Part shown: positions 25,351 to 37,899 of the stretch, in pieces
Position numbering within the stretch: position 1 is the stretch's first letter
Layout: every line of letters begins with the position of its first letter
From: Pristionchus mayeri
Taxonomy: Eukaryota; Nematoda; Chromadorea; Rhabditida; Neodiplogasteridae
Assembly (NCBI GenBank): GCA_036245805.1
Contig: BTRK01000006.1
Span: 47,237,257-47,301,256 of the forward strand
DNA: 64,000 nucleotides
Direction: 5' to 3'
Program-made: the position numbers and the translations under genes
The notes under the pieces: generated by a model
What the model was told of the DNA's origin: nothing
The model's database searches: none
Seen by the model: only the letters and a program-made list of their open reading frames with translations

Positions 25351-25748
25351 GTTAAAGAAGGAGTATCAGCAAAGTTAAATTTTTGACGCTGTCATAACAA
25401 TGACCTAGACAATCATCCAACGATCATAGCGCGAGCTAAGAGGATAAGCAAAGGTCAATCGCGTAGCTCAGTGGTAAAGCAGTCTTCGCGTAATCGGAAG
25501 GTTGCGGTTTCGAATCCCACCAGTTTTTGAAAACACTTCTAGATATTTGAATTCCCGCACGTCCCTTCCCTTCAAGACTCCTTGGCATTCATTAGTATCA
25601 TTTGTTGGCATTCTGCCAACTAATGATAACTCGGTTCAAAATAGAGATACGCATTTGAAATTTTCAGAATCTTTTATGGTTGTACAAAGGTCGGTCATGG
25701 TTATGACAACGTCAAAATTTCAACTTTGCTGACAGTCCTTCTTTAAAG
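25351..25748. repeat. Foldback element with tRNA-like core
   Basis: TTAAAGAAGGAGTATCAGCAAAG near 25355 pairs with CTTTGCTGACAGTCCTTCTTTAA near 25720-25745. The arms run on through TTTTGACG and GTCATAACAATGACC. The tRNA-like piece at 25459-25523 and a small TTGGCA hairpin (25603-25625) lie inside. Confidence 0.7.
25459..25523 (+). repeat. tRNA-like sequence
   Basis: GCGTAGCTCAGTGGTAAAGC is an excellent A box and GCGGTTTCGAATCCC an excellent B box at tRNA spacing. The anticodon arm (CTTC…GAAG) leaves an odd loop without a proper U33, and no 7-bp acceptor stem forms, so it is tRNA-derived and not a clear tRNA gene. Confidence 0.5.
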
Positions 25749-26043
25749 GGACCTGGCACTCATAGAACATTGACGCTCATATGAAATCTATCACCTTTCC
25801 GATCATTTTTGCAAAAAAAAATAAAAATAAAAATTAATTGTTAAGTGGAGAATGAAGATCAAAGTTCAAGACCGGAGCCGCATTCTAGACTGGGTGCAGA
25901 AACTGCAGAAAGTTGAGGCGCACGCTCGCTCTACACCAATTTTCCGTATTTCCATTTTTACCGTATTTTCATCGATTTTTTGTGTAGTTTCAAGTTTTTC
26001 CATTACCCATATTTATCGAACACACAATATCTGATTCAGCATC

Positions 26044-28433
26044 ATGGAATTAGCGAGATATAAACGGTGTTTCTTGTGCAACGAAGTTGCGCTATGGACC
26101 AAACGATTTCCCCCCGCTAGTCGTCCTGTTAAACAGAGGGAATGGGTTCTACGATTGAACAAAGATGATGAGGAGACGGCGGATCTGCTCAACAAGCATC
26201 GCCAGAAAAAAGATCCCCGATGGTGTGAACGCCATTTCGACAAGCAGATCGACGACCTTCCCATTGACGTGAGTTCCCCTACCTTTACTGCCTGCTATCT
26301 AGTATAAATGCAACAAGATTCATTCACAATGTGGGCTTCCAGCATAGAGCTGTTCCCGCAAGATCTCTCACTCTCCCTACCGTACCCCTTCGAACCACGA
26401 GGCCAGCTGACCTCGAAGAGGCCGAGAGTATTGATGTAGCCAGGCGCTATGGAATTATTGAGCATAGCTGCCTGATGCGCTTGTTTCAACGGTGTGAAGA
26501 GTGCGGGGCTCGGCTCGATCGAAGTCTAATCGAGACGAGGACAGAGGGTAGTGCGCTGATAGTGAACTACGATTGCCTGGAATGCAAGGCTAGCATCAAA
26601 TGGGAAGGATAGGAGAAGGTTGGGAGAGGGAAAAGCCAAGTGTACTCGGCCAATCATTTCATTCCCATCGCATCTTTCATCACAGGCATGAGACCTGCGG
26701 TGAGGAAAAATACTATGAAAAAATTTAAACTAAAAACTTCAGAGATTGCATGATTGGGCGAATTTGCTAGGAATGGATATGTCGTCGGAAAGACAAATGC
26801 GGAAAGTAGTAAGCGAAATAGGGAGTGTTGCAATTGAGCGAGTGCACGAGGAGATGCAGAAAATAGTGCGGGAAGTAGCAGTGAACGCATCGGCGGTAAA
26901 TAGGAAGCTATAAAGCATGATCATTAAATTGAGCGTTTAGGGTAAGGGGCTGCAAGTTTCAATAGATGGTCAGTTCGACTGCCCCGGCTTCACCTCGACG
27001 AATAATAAGGACACCGTAATTGATTGTCATACGAAACTGGCTTTGGCAGGAGTTGCGATGCATAAGAATATGCCAGGGATAGGTATAAGGGATTGTGAAT
27101 TCCGAAAAAATAATACCTATTCTAGATGGAATTTCGATTCGTATGGAGTCCGAGGGAGTAAAGAGAGCTCTGGTTGAGCTTATCGATGCAGGGATAGAGA
27201 TAACGTGATCTAATGTTGTATCTAAGAGGAAAGACGTTGTATGCTCAGCACGCGAGTTGGTGACCAAAATGCAATGGTTAATAAGAAACTGCGAGAGGAG
27301 CCCAAGACTGCACATATTGAAGTACTCAATGATTGGTGGCACGTCCAGCGGCCGATAAGAAAAGAATGGTGGAAGGTTGGGACGAGAACATATATTTCTT
27401 TAAAAAAATAATGACTATTTAGCTCGTAAAGGCCAATCCCGCACTCGCTTCAATTTATCAGAAGTTTTTCAACCATCTATATTGCGTCCATAATAAATAC
27501 CCTCTATTGAAAGATCGAAAACGTGCACTAGAAGTAGTTAGGTCGTTCGTCATGCACATCCAAGGGAAGCATAAATGGAAAAAGGTGAACAAATAGTGCG
27601 ATAGCAATAAAATAATTCAATAATAGGGCGATGGCTTCGAAATTGTTACCAAGTGCGAGCATGGTAGACTAAAGAAGCTGAAGAAGGGCGAAAAGCGAGA
27701 GATACTGCTGGTTAGTCAATCTGAGAGACCGTATTCGAAATTATACCATTTTTCTCAGGCAAATTCGGATGAGCTCGAGTTGATTCGCACATTGGTCTTT
27801 GCGCCAAAGTTCGAAAAGGCCTTTTTGACTGCTGCCTCATTGATCGATACATCGATCAATGAGTGTTATCACTCACTGAGCTTGATGTATGCCCCGAAGA
27901 TGCTAGCATGGTTAGTAAAACAATGGCCAAATAGATCAGCGTTAGGGTGTAATAACTGCAGCTCGCCCCCGTACTACAAGCTCAAAATGCTAGTATCGAT
28001 GCTACATTACAACGGCCTTATGCTCGATGACCTACTTGGGCAGAGTGCCGAAATAGGGAACACCGTTCTCAAGAGGAAAAGACGATTGGTGGGAGCAATC
28101 AAAAGAAAGAGAGGAGCGGGTACCCATGTTTGGAGGGGCGAGGTGAATAATTAGCATTCCCGAAATACAACTGAAATAAATTCCACATATATTTATTTCC
28201 AGATATTGGCGGAGAGCTTGAAAGTGCGGGAGGAGCTAAGCGAGGCGCGTGAAATCGCGAGATTGGGAATCCCTGAGGACGATGTGTTTGACGAGCTTGT
28301 GAACTGGTGGGATATGAAGGAGAAGGCAAAGCGAGAGTCGGGATACGACATGTATGAAGAAGAGCAATTGAACTTCGGGGATTCTAGCGAGGACGAAGAA
28401 TTTGAGGTTTCCCAGCGCAGTGTTGAAATCTAG
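26044..28433 (+). pseudogene. Kolobok-type transposase, copy 2 (in-frame stop)
   Basis: Exon 1 (26044-26268) starts MELARYKRCFLCNEV and ends near RWCERHFDKQIDDLPID, a THAP-like C2CH finger. The next exon has a second finger (RCEECGARL…CLECKAS), then TAG at 26610-26612 in frame with continuing similarity (GRGKSQVYSANHF). Later blocks match copy 1: SIDGQFDCPGF (about 26952, first catalytic Asp), a KEWWKVG region near 27360, YHSLSLMYAPK (about 27860) and LHYNGLMLDDLLG (about 28000-28040). The last exon is acidic and ends at TAG 28431-28433. A homologue of copy 1, clearly diverged, with introns at similar places. The internal stop argues it is inactive. Confidence 0.62.
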
Positions 28434-28560
28434 TTATTACTGTACCCGCAATTTGTTATATTTGTCAGTAAATAAAAAGAAGCATGTTATTGTCAATGTA
28501 CACTTTTCGACCAACCCAGCTAATACTTTTTTTGTCTTCACAAAATCAACACTAGCCAAC

Positions 28561-28639
28561 CTATATGTCCTTGGCGAGACGTCCGACCTTGGTCACGGGC
28601 ATCCACTCCTTGTCTCCTTCCTTTCCTCCGCGTCCACCA
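28561..28639 (-). pseudogene. rps-2: rps-2 exon fragment (N-terminal block)
   Basis: After an acceptor (TTATGCAG) the minus strand encodes [19 protein letters not shown] and ends RLAKDI then TAG. This is the Gly/Arg-rich N-terminal region of 40S ribosomal protein S2 (uS5). In a real gene this block comes before the blocks found at 28943-29206; here it lies after them, so the exons are out of order. Confidence 0.75.
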
Positions 28640-28942
28640 CTGCATAAGAAAATATTTTTATGACTCAAGGGAGAAAAACTTTTTCAAAATACTGCAATCG
28701 TATTTTTATTTTTAACACGCTCGAGGCACTTGTTATCAGGGTTTTAAAAAAAGTATTCATTCGGGATAATATGGAATTTCTAGTCCCATTCGACGGTCTG
28801 GTACCTCGTGGTACTACGTGATACATTCCTGGTACCGGTACTACTATGTGATACGTGTCTGGTACCGACATGCCGATTTCGTCCTAAATGGTACCAAAGC
28901 AGGAATGTTATGGTGCTGACGTGATAAAGAGCACCCACTCAC

Positions 28943-29004
28943 CGGGATCCGCCAATAAATCTTCAATAGCGACGAAGGCCTTGAAGCGGGTGCAGTATCC
29001 GGCT
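28943..29004 (-). pseudogene. rps-2: rps-2 exon fragment (central block)
   Basis: Minus-strand AGYCTRFKAFVAIED matches the S2 (uS5) core AGxRTRFKAFVAIGD. It lies between TTGCAG and GTGAGT splice signals. After VAIED the match is lost (LLADPG). Confidence 0.75.
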
Positions 29005-29126
29005 CTGCAATAACATAAATGTCGAGTATATCGATATTGTTCGAAGTACACGAGTACAACAAACGTCCTTGAACGCGCATTGTCAATTTTGCGTTATGTC
29101 GGACCAGGCGATATTCACAATATTAC

Positions 29127-29206
29127 AAACCTGGTCTGCTTCTGGGCATGATCTTGAGACCCTCATCCTTCAGGTTGGAGCAGGAGTAGTCGATGATCTC
29201 GAACTC
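29127..29206 (-). pseudogene. rps-2: rps-2 exon fragment (EFEIID block)
   Basis: After TTTCAG the minus strand reads EFEIIDYSCSNLKDEGLKIM, then PRSRP. This matches the S2 segment xxEIIDFFLGxxLKDEVLKIMP. With a GTAATA donor it joins in phase to the central block at 28943-29004, so these two pieces keep their natural order. Confidence 0.75.
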
Positions 29207-29217
29207 CTGAAATGATA

Positions 29218-29460
29218 TAGGCACTGGGGCACTTCTGCAGTATGTCGTACCAGAATGAGCGGGGTACGAATGAGGAGGAGGTATGATAGGATAGGGCATG
29301 ACGGTATAGCTGAAGAGTACCATACGTTACGGTTAGTTAGTAATTTTAGTAAATAATTTTCGACCATCACCTATCCTATCCTGTCATACTTCCTCCTCAG
29401 TCCTACTCCGCTCATTCTGGTACGACATAATGCAGAAATGCTGGCGCTGGTAATACGCCC
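29218..29460. repeat. Foldback element
   Basis: The arms 29218-29302 and 29366-29460 share ATGTCGTACCAGAATGAGCG and GATAGGATAGG in inverted order. It sits between the rps-2 and other exon fragments. Confidence 0.75.
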
Positions 29461-29509
29461 TCGATAAAATAATTACTAAAATGGATCCGGCGAAGTGTGC
29501 CTAAGCCTA

Positions 29510-29614
29510 TCATTTCCCTTCACGGCCCATTGTTCTCACCACGAAGCAAAACACAACATCTAAAATCATCCCAAATGCCGTGAGTATGAAGGCAAAGCAT
29601 ATTGCACAAGTAGC
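29510..29614 (-). pseudogene. Terminal exon with a membrane segment, gene unknown
   Basis: After CACCTCAG the minus strand encodes 34 residues and TGA. ATCAICFAFILTAFGMILDV begins a single strongly hydrophobic helix followed by VVRTMGREGK, a basic tail. It may be the last helix of a small membrane protein. No upstream exon is recognised. It lies among the ribosomal exon fragments in the same orientation, so it may be another displaced piece. Confidence 0.35.
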
Positions 29615-30141
29615 CTGAGGTGAGCGTGGCTTTAGCAAGTTGTAGAACGAAACAAAAAATAATCGAGAGAAAAAATGGAAAAAAACCATGTGAAAATTAT
29701 TCTTCAAATCAAGTCGCCGTCTAAATTTATCTCTAAATTGCTTTATTTTTCATATTATATTGCTCACAGCACCATTTTCGAACGGCAAATATAAGGAGAA
29801 TATTTTAAAGCTGTCGAAATCCATAAGGACAACCAATCAAAACATTTAAGAAAAATCGATAATCGTTAAGCGTATTTCGAGCTGCAAATATTTTTAAAAT
29901 AAACAATTTAATATTTATAAATCAATATAAATATTAATTGTATAGTAGAGATAAATAATAACCTATTAGTGAGCTATGGGCGTTGCTTTGAAAGGCTCAA
30001 AATTAAAACATGAAATTCGCGTGGCTAATTAGAAGTTGGGGTGAAACAGTTGGCCATGAACGATTTGTACCAAAGTATTCCTTTTTTTCAAACCAGGAAC
30101 GAAATCAAGACACATGATTTGATCGAAAAAAATAAGCGTAC

Positions 30142-30252
30142 CTGTCAATGCCCATGAAGGCCTTCTTTTCGGCAGTGGTCTGGAAGCGTCCGTGGCCGAA
30201 CTTGGAGGAAGTGTCGATCCACTTGAGGGCAAACTTATCGCCGGTCGACTCC
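30142..30252 (-). pseudogene. rpl-3: rpl-3 exon fragment (C-terminal block)
   Basis: Minus strand reads [20 protein letters not shown] then KAFMGID, followed by the donor GTACGC. This is the conserved C-terminal region of 60S ribosomal protein L3 (uL3). The upstream acceptor is TTCAG. The rest of L3 is absent from the window. Confidence 0.8.
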
Positions 30253-30497
30253 CTGAACGGAATAAGATGAAGTACAGGACATGTTTTCTACCTACAAATC
30301 CTGCCCACTAAACACATGAATATAGTACACGAAATAACAATGTCGCAGAGTGTGTCGAAAAAACCTGACTCTTCTTTTACGTGCTCTTTCGCCAGTCATG
30401 AAGCAATAGAGAGTGCGATAAGGAGAAAGTTGGGCAATTTTTCCCAGGAAAGATGAGTCAAACTAAAGAATTGAGAACCAAAGTAAACGGGACAAAC

Positions 30498-30609
30498 CTT
30501 GCTGGGAGGGAGGGGCGAAAGGGATCATCTTGTTCCCATCGATGTTGGTGTTCATCACACGATGGATGTGCTGGAACTTCTCGAGCATGGTGAGGGACGG
30601 TATGGCCCT
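30498..30609 (-). pseudogene. rps-18: rps-18 exon fragment (N-terminal block)
   Basis: Minus strand reads SLTMLEKFQHIHRVMNTNID then GNKMIPFA, matching the start of 40S ribosomal protein S18 (uS13), whose N-terminus is xxxEKFQHIxRVxNTNIDG. An acceptor (ATTACAG) precedes it and GTTTGT follows. The remaining S18 exons are absent. Phases do not allow a direct join to the rpl-3 fragment. Confidence 0.8.
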
Positions 30610-31438
30610 CTGTAATGCGCACAATATTATAGTTTAACAAACAATAAAACACACGCCACGGTAAAGGGACGAAGGTCATCAGGCTGGTTCAACGAAACAA
30701 CATTCTAGCGTGATTGACTGGGTTCGTGTCGTGAATTTCAAGCGGGAATGTTCAAAATAGTGATTAGCTTGAAGCAAACTATAAAATAAGTACTGAATGA
30801 GCCAATAATACAAAGAAAATGCCAAGAGACGTCGGAAAAGAATCAGAAGCTCCAAGAGGAACTTGGCAAACTGCCAAATCCCACCATATCGCTGTTTAGC
30901 GGACCATAGCGAATCAACGTTACTCTCGTACTGGGTATTTCAATACCGTACTTTTAACTGCATAAATTAATTATTATATTAATTTGTATTATTTTTTATT
31001 TACATTTATCATAATATTTGGTCATTTAAAGTGAAATGAAATAAATTCATGATATAATGCCAAATCCCTTTAAAGAAAGATTCAATTTTACATGTTCAAT
31101 TGAAAGGACTATTGCTACCTCTAATTCACAATAAACCAGAGTTTTGAAATTTCAAAGAAAACGACATTATAAATTTTTCAAACATGGACCAAAAAAACGC
31201 GCATTTGATACTATTTTATCATCACTAGTCAATCATTTAAAGAAATAGCCTTCGCAAAATATATTTAAGGTCGATCTATAATAGATATGATGAATGATTA
31301 ATTTCATCAACTTATGATTCATGAGAAAATAAATTCAGAAAAAAATTCCAGGAACTTTTGGAACACCCCAATACAATTTATAATGCAAATATGTACGCTG
31401 AGAAGCATAATGGGTTGTTGCGCTGTTGTCGTTAATAT

Positions 31439-31660
31439 TTAGCCATTGTATAATTTGCATTCAGGAATTGAGGGATCATTTTCACCCTTGCACAGCTGTC
31501 GCTTCAATCTGTCGTCATGTGGCTTGTTGTTCCTCTTCATACGTTGCATCAGCAGTGTCGAGTCGAGCGGGGTGTCAGATTGGCGATCGACTGCCGAACT
31601 TCCCACGAAAGCACTGAACAATAACAAAATATTCAAAATAAACCTTTGTCCTTAAAATGC
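31439..31660 (-). CDS. Candidate secreted peptide precursor
   Basis: The minus frame reads ILNILLLFSAFVGSSA, a good secretion signal core. A spacer with two dibasic sites (MKR and LKR) follows, then QLCKGENDPSIPECKLYNG and a TAA. The last part has an N-terminal Gln after KR, two cysteines 11 residues apart and a final Gly. This is the layout of a cyclic, amidated neuropeptide. No ATG is in frame in this exon; the start would be in an upstream exon. A separate signal-like stretch MFRILFCILLLLS occurs at 31859-31821 on the same strand, but the phases do not join simply. No family recognised. Confidence 0.38.
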
Positions 31661-31889
31661 CTAGTTATTGTCTAGTATATGCCTATTGTATACATATCCC
31701 TAATTACAACTCGAAGCATTCGTTCGCATTTGCATTTGTCATATTATATAGTAGGTTATTATTTTGATTTAATTTGTGTGTGTATGTATTGGAAAAGCGA
31801 ACGAACGGAGTGATGGCAACCGAAAGAAGGAGCAGGATGCAGAAGAGGATACGGAACATGACTGGGAGAGTACCTGTAATGGCTTCAAT

Positions 31890-32010
31890 AAGAACTATTT
31901 ATTTATTTTATTTATCGTGCACCACGTAGGTGCTTCATCAGATACATAAATGTGCGAGAATGAGAGGGATAGCGAGATAAGATACGAGAAGAAAAGAAAA
32001 GAAAGGTAGG
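31890..32010 (-). mobile_element. 3' end of a non-LTR retrotransposon
   Basis: On the minus strand TCTGATGAAGCACCTACGTGG then TGCACGATAAATAAAATAAA matches the tail at 35700-35775. Only the 3' end is present, as in 5'-truncated copies. Confidence 0.55.
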
Positions 32011-32184
32011 AGTAGAAGGGGGTAGGGCGAGGCAGGAGACGATCACTTCATGGAGACGATTCCTCCTAAGGAGACGATCAATTCCAACTCAGGAAAGATA
32101 TTAAGCTAGCATTTGGGTACATCAAATCAAATTCTTCAATCACGATGCCAATGCTGGCGAATAGTGAACAACATACGCATTTGT

Positions 32185-32705
32185 GGTTGCGTACTCCTCA
32201 GCACGGCCGTTTTTCTTTATATGCATCGGCAAAGTTGCAAATGCAGCCTCTTATCGTAAAAAAAGTGTTATTCATATATCAACAATGGCTGTGCATGGAC
32301 GTGTACCGATTTGTACTCTCTCGACTCCTACCATTCCTATGCCGTCCTTATCCTCAAGAGAGTATGAAGGATATGTGAGTATGAAGGACAACTTACTCCC
32401 TCTCCCATGCAACACGACAACGCACCAAAGACCAGGAGGAACAATTAGGGGGTCGAAATTGTCGTTACTTGTTCTCTTTGTACGTTTGCCAATTATAGTC
32501 CAATTCTCCTTCATACTCTCTTGAGGATAGGGACGGTATGGGAATGGTAGGAATCGAGAGAGTGAAAATCTGCACGACATCGGTAGTTGGTGTGCACAGC
32601 CATTGTTGATATCTGAATTACACTTTGTTTTCCGATAAGATGCAGTATTTGCAAGTGTGTCGGTGCATGTATAGATAGATGGCCGTGCGGAGTGGCTACG
32701 CAACC
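32185..32705. repeat. Foldback element
   Basis: GGTTGCGTACTCCTCAGCAC at the left returns inverted at the right end (GTGGCTACGCAACC). The arms (about 205 and 190 bp) include CCTCAAGAGAGTATGAAGGA and its inverse and CAACAATGGCTGTGCA. Open frames inside are by-products of the symmetry. Confidence 0.85.
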
Positions 32706-32993
32706 AAAATTATAGTTGTTTTTTCTCTATTCACCAACATCGACATCGTGATAGTATTTGCAGAATTTGATATGTTGTACTTATTTTTGGACTCGCGGGG
32801 GAACACTTCTGGCCCAGTTTCAAGAGAAACCATGGAGATGTTTTTTAGGTCGATTAGAAAGTGTCACCTTCTGTGATGGTCGTGAGCGCACAAGTAGAGT
32901 GTTTGGGAGAGACTGGCGGGCGATAGGAAGGGTGCATCTCAATCTTAACTCGCTCGACCACACTCGGCCATTCACTCGACCACTGCCTCCTGG

Positions 32994-33184
32994 GCACTAG
33001 GTTGAATGATCACCGTCGGATGGTAACCTACTGGATGATAACCAAAAAATGGACCCTTCTGTAGAACTTTCAAAGAATCATTTTTGACACTTTGGGAACA
33101 TACTGTGTCAGTTCTACAGAAAGTTCCGTTTTTTGGTTGTCATCCAGTAGGCTACCATCCGATGGTCATCATCTGACCTAGTGC
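32994..33184. repeat. Foldback element
   Basis: GCACTAGGT and its inverse bound arms of about 80 bp that share TACTGGATGATAACCAAAAAA and TTCTGTAGAACT. CCTCC lies on both sides and may be a target duplication. Confidence 0.8.
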
Positions 33185-33261
33185 CGCCTCCAGTGAAGAC
33201 CTCCCTGAGCGGTTTCACTCAGTGCCGCGATCATCCTGCAGCACGGAAGGAGTATTGGAGT

Positions 33262-33358
33262 ATAGTTCGAGAAACGAAACAACGGTCTCTCCATTTTACA
33301 CGCACAACGGTTGAGCTGCATAGAATGAATAGACCGCGGTATCGTTTCTTTACATTGG
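33262..33358. repeat. ~100-bp hairpin element
   Basis: TAGTTCGAGAAACGAAACAACG pairs with CGCGGTATCGTTTCTTTAC. A diverged copy of the family at 36497-36607, with the left arm better kept than the centre. Confidence 0.6.
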
Positions 33359-33858
33359 ACGAACAAAAGGCAAGGCTAGTCACAAATGGCATATTCCAAT
33401 TCTGCATGTATCGCTCGATAACGTTCGCTCTCCTCTCAACAGAGTGGGATTCCGGCGAAATTCTCCAGATCAGCTATATCCTTCATTTAATTCCTGAGCA
33501 AGTTCTCGAACTTTACGAATTTACACTAAAATGTATCACTATCGTTGGGATACGCTGGAAAATATTCCCTTAACCCCTTAACGCAAATCTACATATTTTT
33601 CACTCATATCGGGTTGAGAACCAGATAGATTACTTTAAAATGATATTTACACGGGTGGTCACCCGGTACTAAGTACAAGAGCAACAATAATAATCTACGA
33701 CTTTGCACTTCCCCTCCTTAGCTGCCACAGGGAGATTTTCGGCGTGCAGATGCGTGAACCATACACGCTTCTTCGCAGAAGGACCAGCATTCGCTGAAGG
33801 GATTCCAATTACTCATCCTTTAACGAATTCGGGTAACCTCTTGTCTTGTGTTGATCAA

Positions 33859-34924
33859 ATACAAAAACAAATACAAATTTTTATTCCATCCATTAAGAGT
33901 GCATAGGAGGTATTGGATTATCCTTGATGTAGTTGATGGAAGTTACGTCGCTCCTTGCGATTCGTTGTGTGGGGGGTCGAGGCAGTAGGGGTGGTATAGT
34001 ATACTAGATACGTATAACTGATGGGGGGAGGTCTTGTTGTGTGAGGGAAACTATATGGGCACGGAATTTATGTGCGGGGGAAGATACAATATCATAAGGT
34101 AGGTTATTCCAAACATTAATAGTTCTACTTACAACAGTGGAATGAGTGCTTTTAATTAGATAGGGAATAGAAAGCCGTAGGGGGTGTGCTGAGCGAAGAT
34201 TATGAGAGATCGGTGAAACTCGAAATAAGAATGAATTATCTAATTTATTATTTCCATGAACACAGTTATGGAGAAATAATAGGTCTGTGATGATCCTTTT
34301 GCGCTCTAAAGTTGTTATCCCGAGATATTTAATTCTGTCATAGTATTTAGTGGTGACATCGAGTTCGCATCTTCTAAACATTCTACGGGAAAAGTTTCTT
34401 TGCAATGACTCAAGCGTATTAGTGAGACCAATAGCCGTTGGATTCCAAATGGGGCTGGCATACATTGCTAACGGTAAGATAAATGCCTTATACGCTTTTA
34501 GGTATATTTGTGGATCGGAACTCCTAAATGATTTGAAGAGGACATTAATCTTAGCGCGTACTTTAGTATCAATTTTTTGGATGTGGACCTTGAAGGTAAG
34601 ATCGGGAGACATAAGAATGCCAAGGTCTTTAACTACGCTCACAGCTGCAAGAGTGGTATTGCTCAAATCGTATTTTGCACGCGCCCTTAAAGGTCCATAG
34701 TGCATAACCGAGCATTTCGTTTCTGACAGATTCATATTCCACCGCGCAGCCCAAGATGCTATGTCATCGATAGTTTGCTGTAAAAGGGAAGAACATTTTG
34801 GAACTTCAGCGAAGATTTTCAGGTCATCAGCATAGATACCGTATTTGATCGTGGAGATATCATCCAAATATGTAGAAGTTAAACAATAGGATTGTGTATC
34901 CCTATTCGAGGAATGCAGAGGCAT
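33859..34924 (-). mobile_element. 5'-truncated non-LTR retrotransposon, CR1/Jockey-like RT end
   Basis: An open frame of 306 codons (34924-34004) covers the last part of a reverse transcriptase. GIYADDLKIF carries the catalytic YADD pair. SETKCSVMHYG and VKDLGILMS are typical of CR1/Jockey-type elements, and the C-terminal region contains NVWNNLP. The endonuclease and the first half of the RT are missing, as is usual for copies made by incomplete reverse transcription. The 3' end may be the AATACAAAAAC-type repeat near 33859-33887. The frame is open throughout what remains, so this is a fairly young copy. Confidence 0.72.
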
Positions 34925-35515
34925 TATCTCGGGCAGGAATATTCTGAATGACTGAACCTGATCGACGATTGCATCAGTGTCTTTAATCGTTCCCTATTGT
35001 GTGAAGCAAGAAACCGATACAGAGCGTTGAAGGCATTGCAACCAAATCACATCACGGTGTGCTCGAAAGGGAATAATAACAACGCGTCTTTATCTCTTCC
35101 TGTGCTTCTTTATGATTGTGTTCAGTTATGTGATGGCATCAAGGCGAGTACAACGCCTATGCGGCAGAGATGGTAGAGAGCATCCCCAAGCGTTGTCTAT
35201 ATTTAAGTCTCTCACAAGGGCTCTGCCAACCAACTTATGCGCGGTTCTCTGGAGTGTATTTAATGTCAGCTCAATTTTTAGTAGTATTCATAATGCTTCC
35301 TGGCCTGTTCGATGGTGTTTGCCAAAATTGGTTTGAATACACCTTTTAAGAGACCTCCCACGAGTACGCGTAGGGACAGTTCGTATGACGTTCGTGAAAT
35401 CCCCCCCCCCCCCTCATGTTATAATTTTGCGGTGAAGTTCGAGAGAAAATCGTGTTCGTCGAACACTCAATTCGAAACCTGTACCCGAATTTTCACTCAG
35501 CAGACCGACAGCAGC

Positions 35516-37896
<2,381 letters not shown>

Positions 37897-37899
37897 ATA

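Larger units (their letters stand above)
24839..31371. mobile_element. Candidate composite transposon with mariner-like ends
   Basis: TTGGTGTGTTCCAAAAGTTC at 24839 and its near-copy TTGGGGTGTTCCAAAAGTTC read inwards from 31371 form inverted ends. They agree at 31 of 33 positions, and each is directly flanked by TA, the Tc1/mariner target. The 6.5 kb between holds a foldback element, a broken Kolobok transposase copy and exon fragments of at least three ribosomal protein genes. It could be one large element, or two unrelated solo ends. Confidence 0.4.

Noticed and set aside
28561..30609. A single chimeric ribosomal fusion protein
   Set aside because: The reading phases of the rps-18, rpl-3 and rps-2 blocks do not connect, and the pieces are out of order.
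32185..32705. Overlapping open frames of 113 and 143 codons on both strands
   Set aside because: They lie in the arms of a foldback element and mirror one another.
33181..33573. 130-codon open frame after the foldback element
   Set aside because: It runs through a hairpin element copy and has no family resemblance or splice context.
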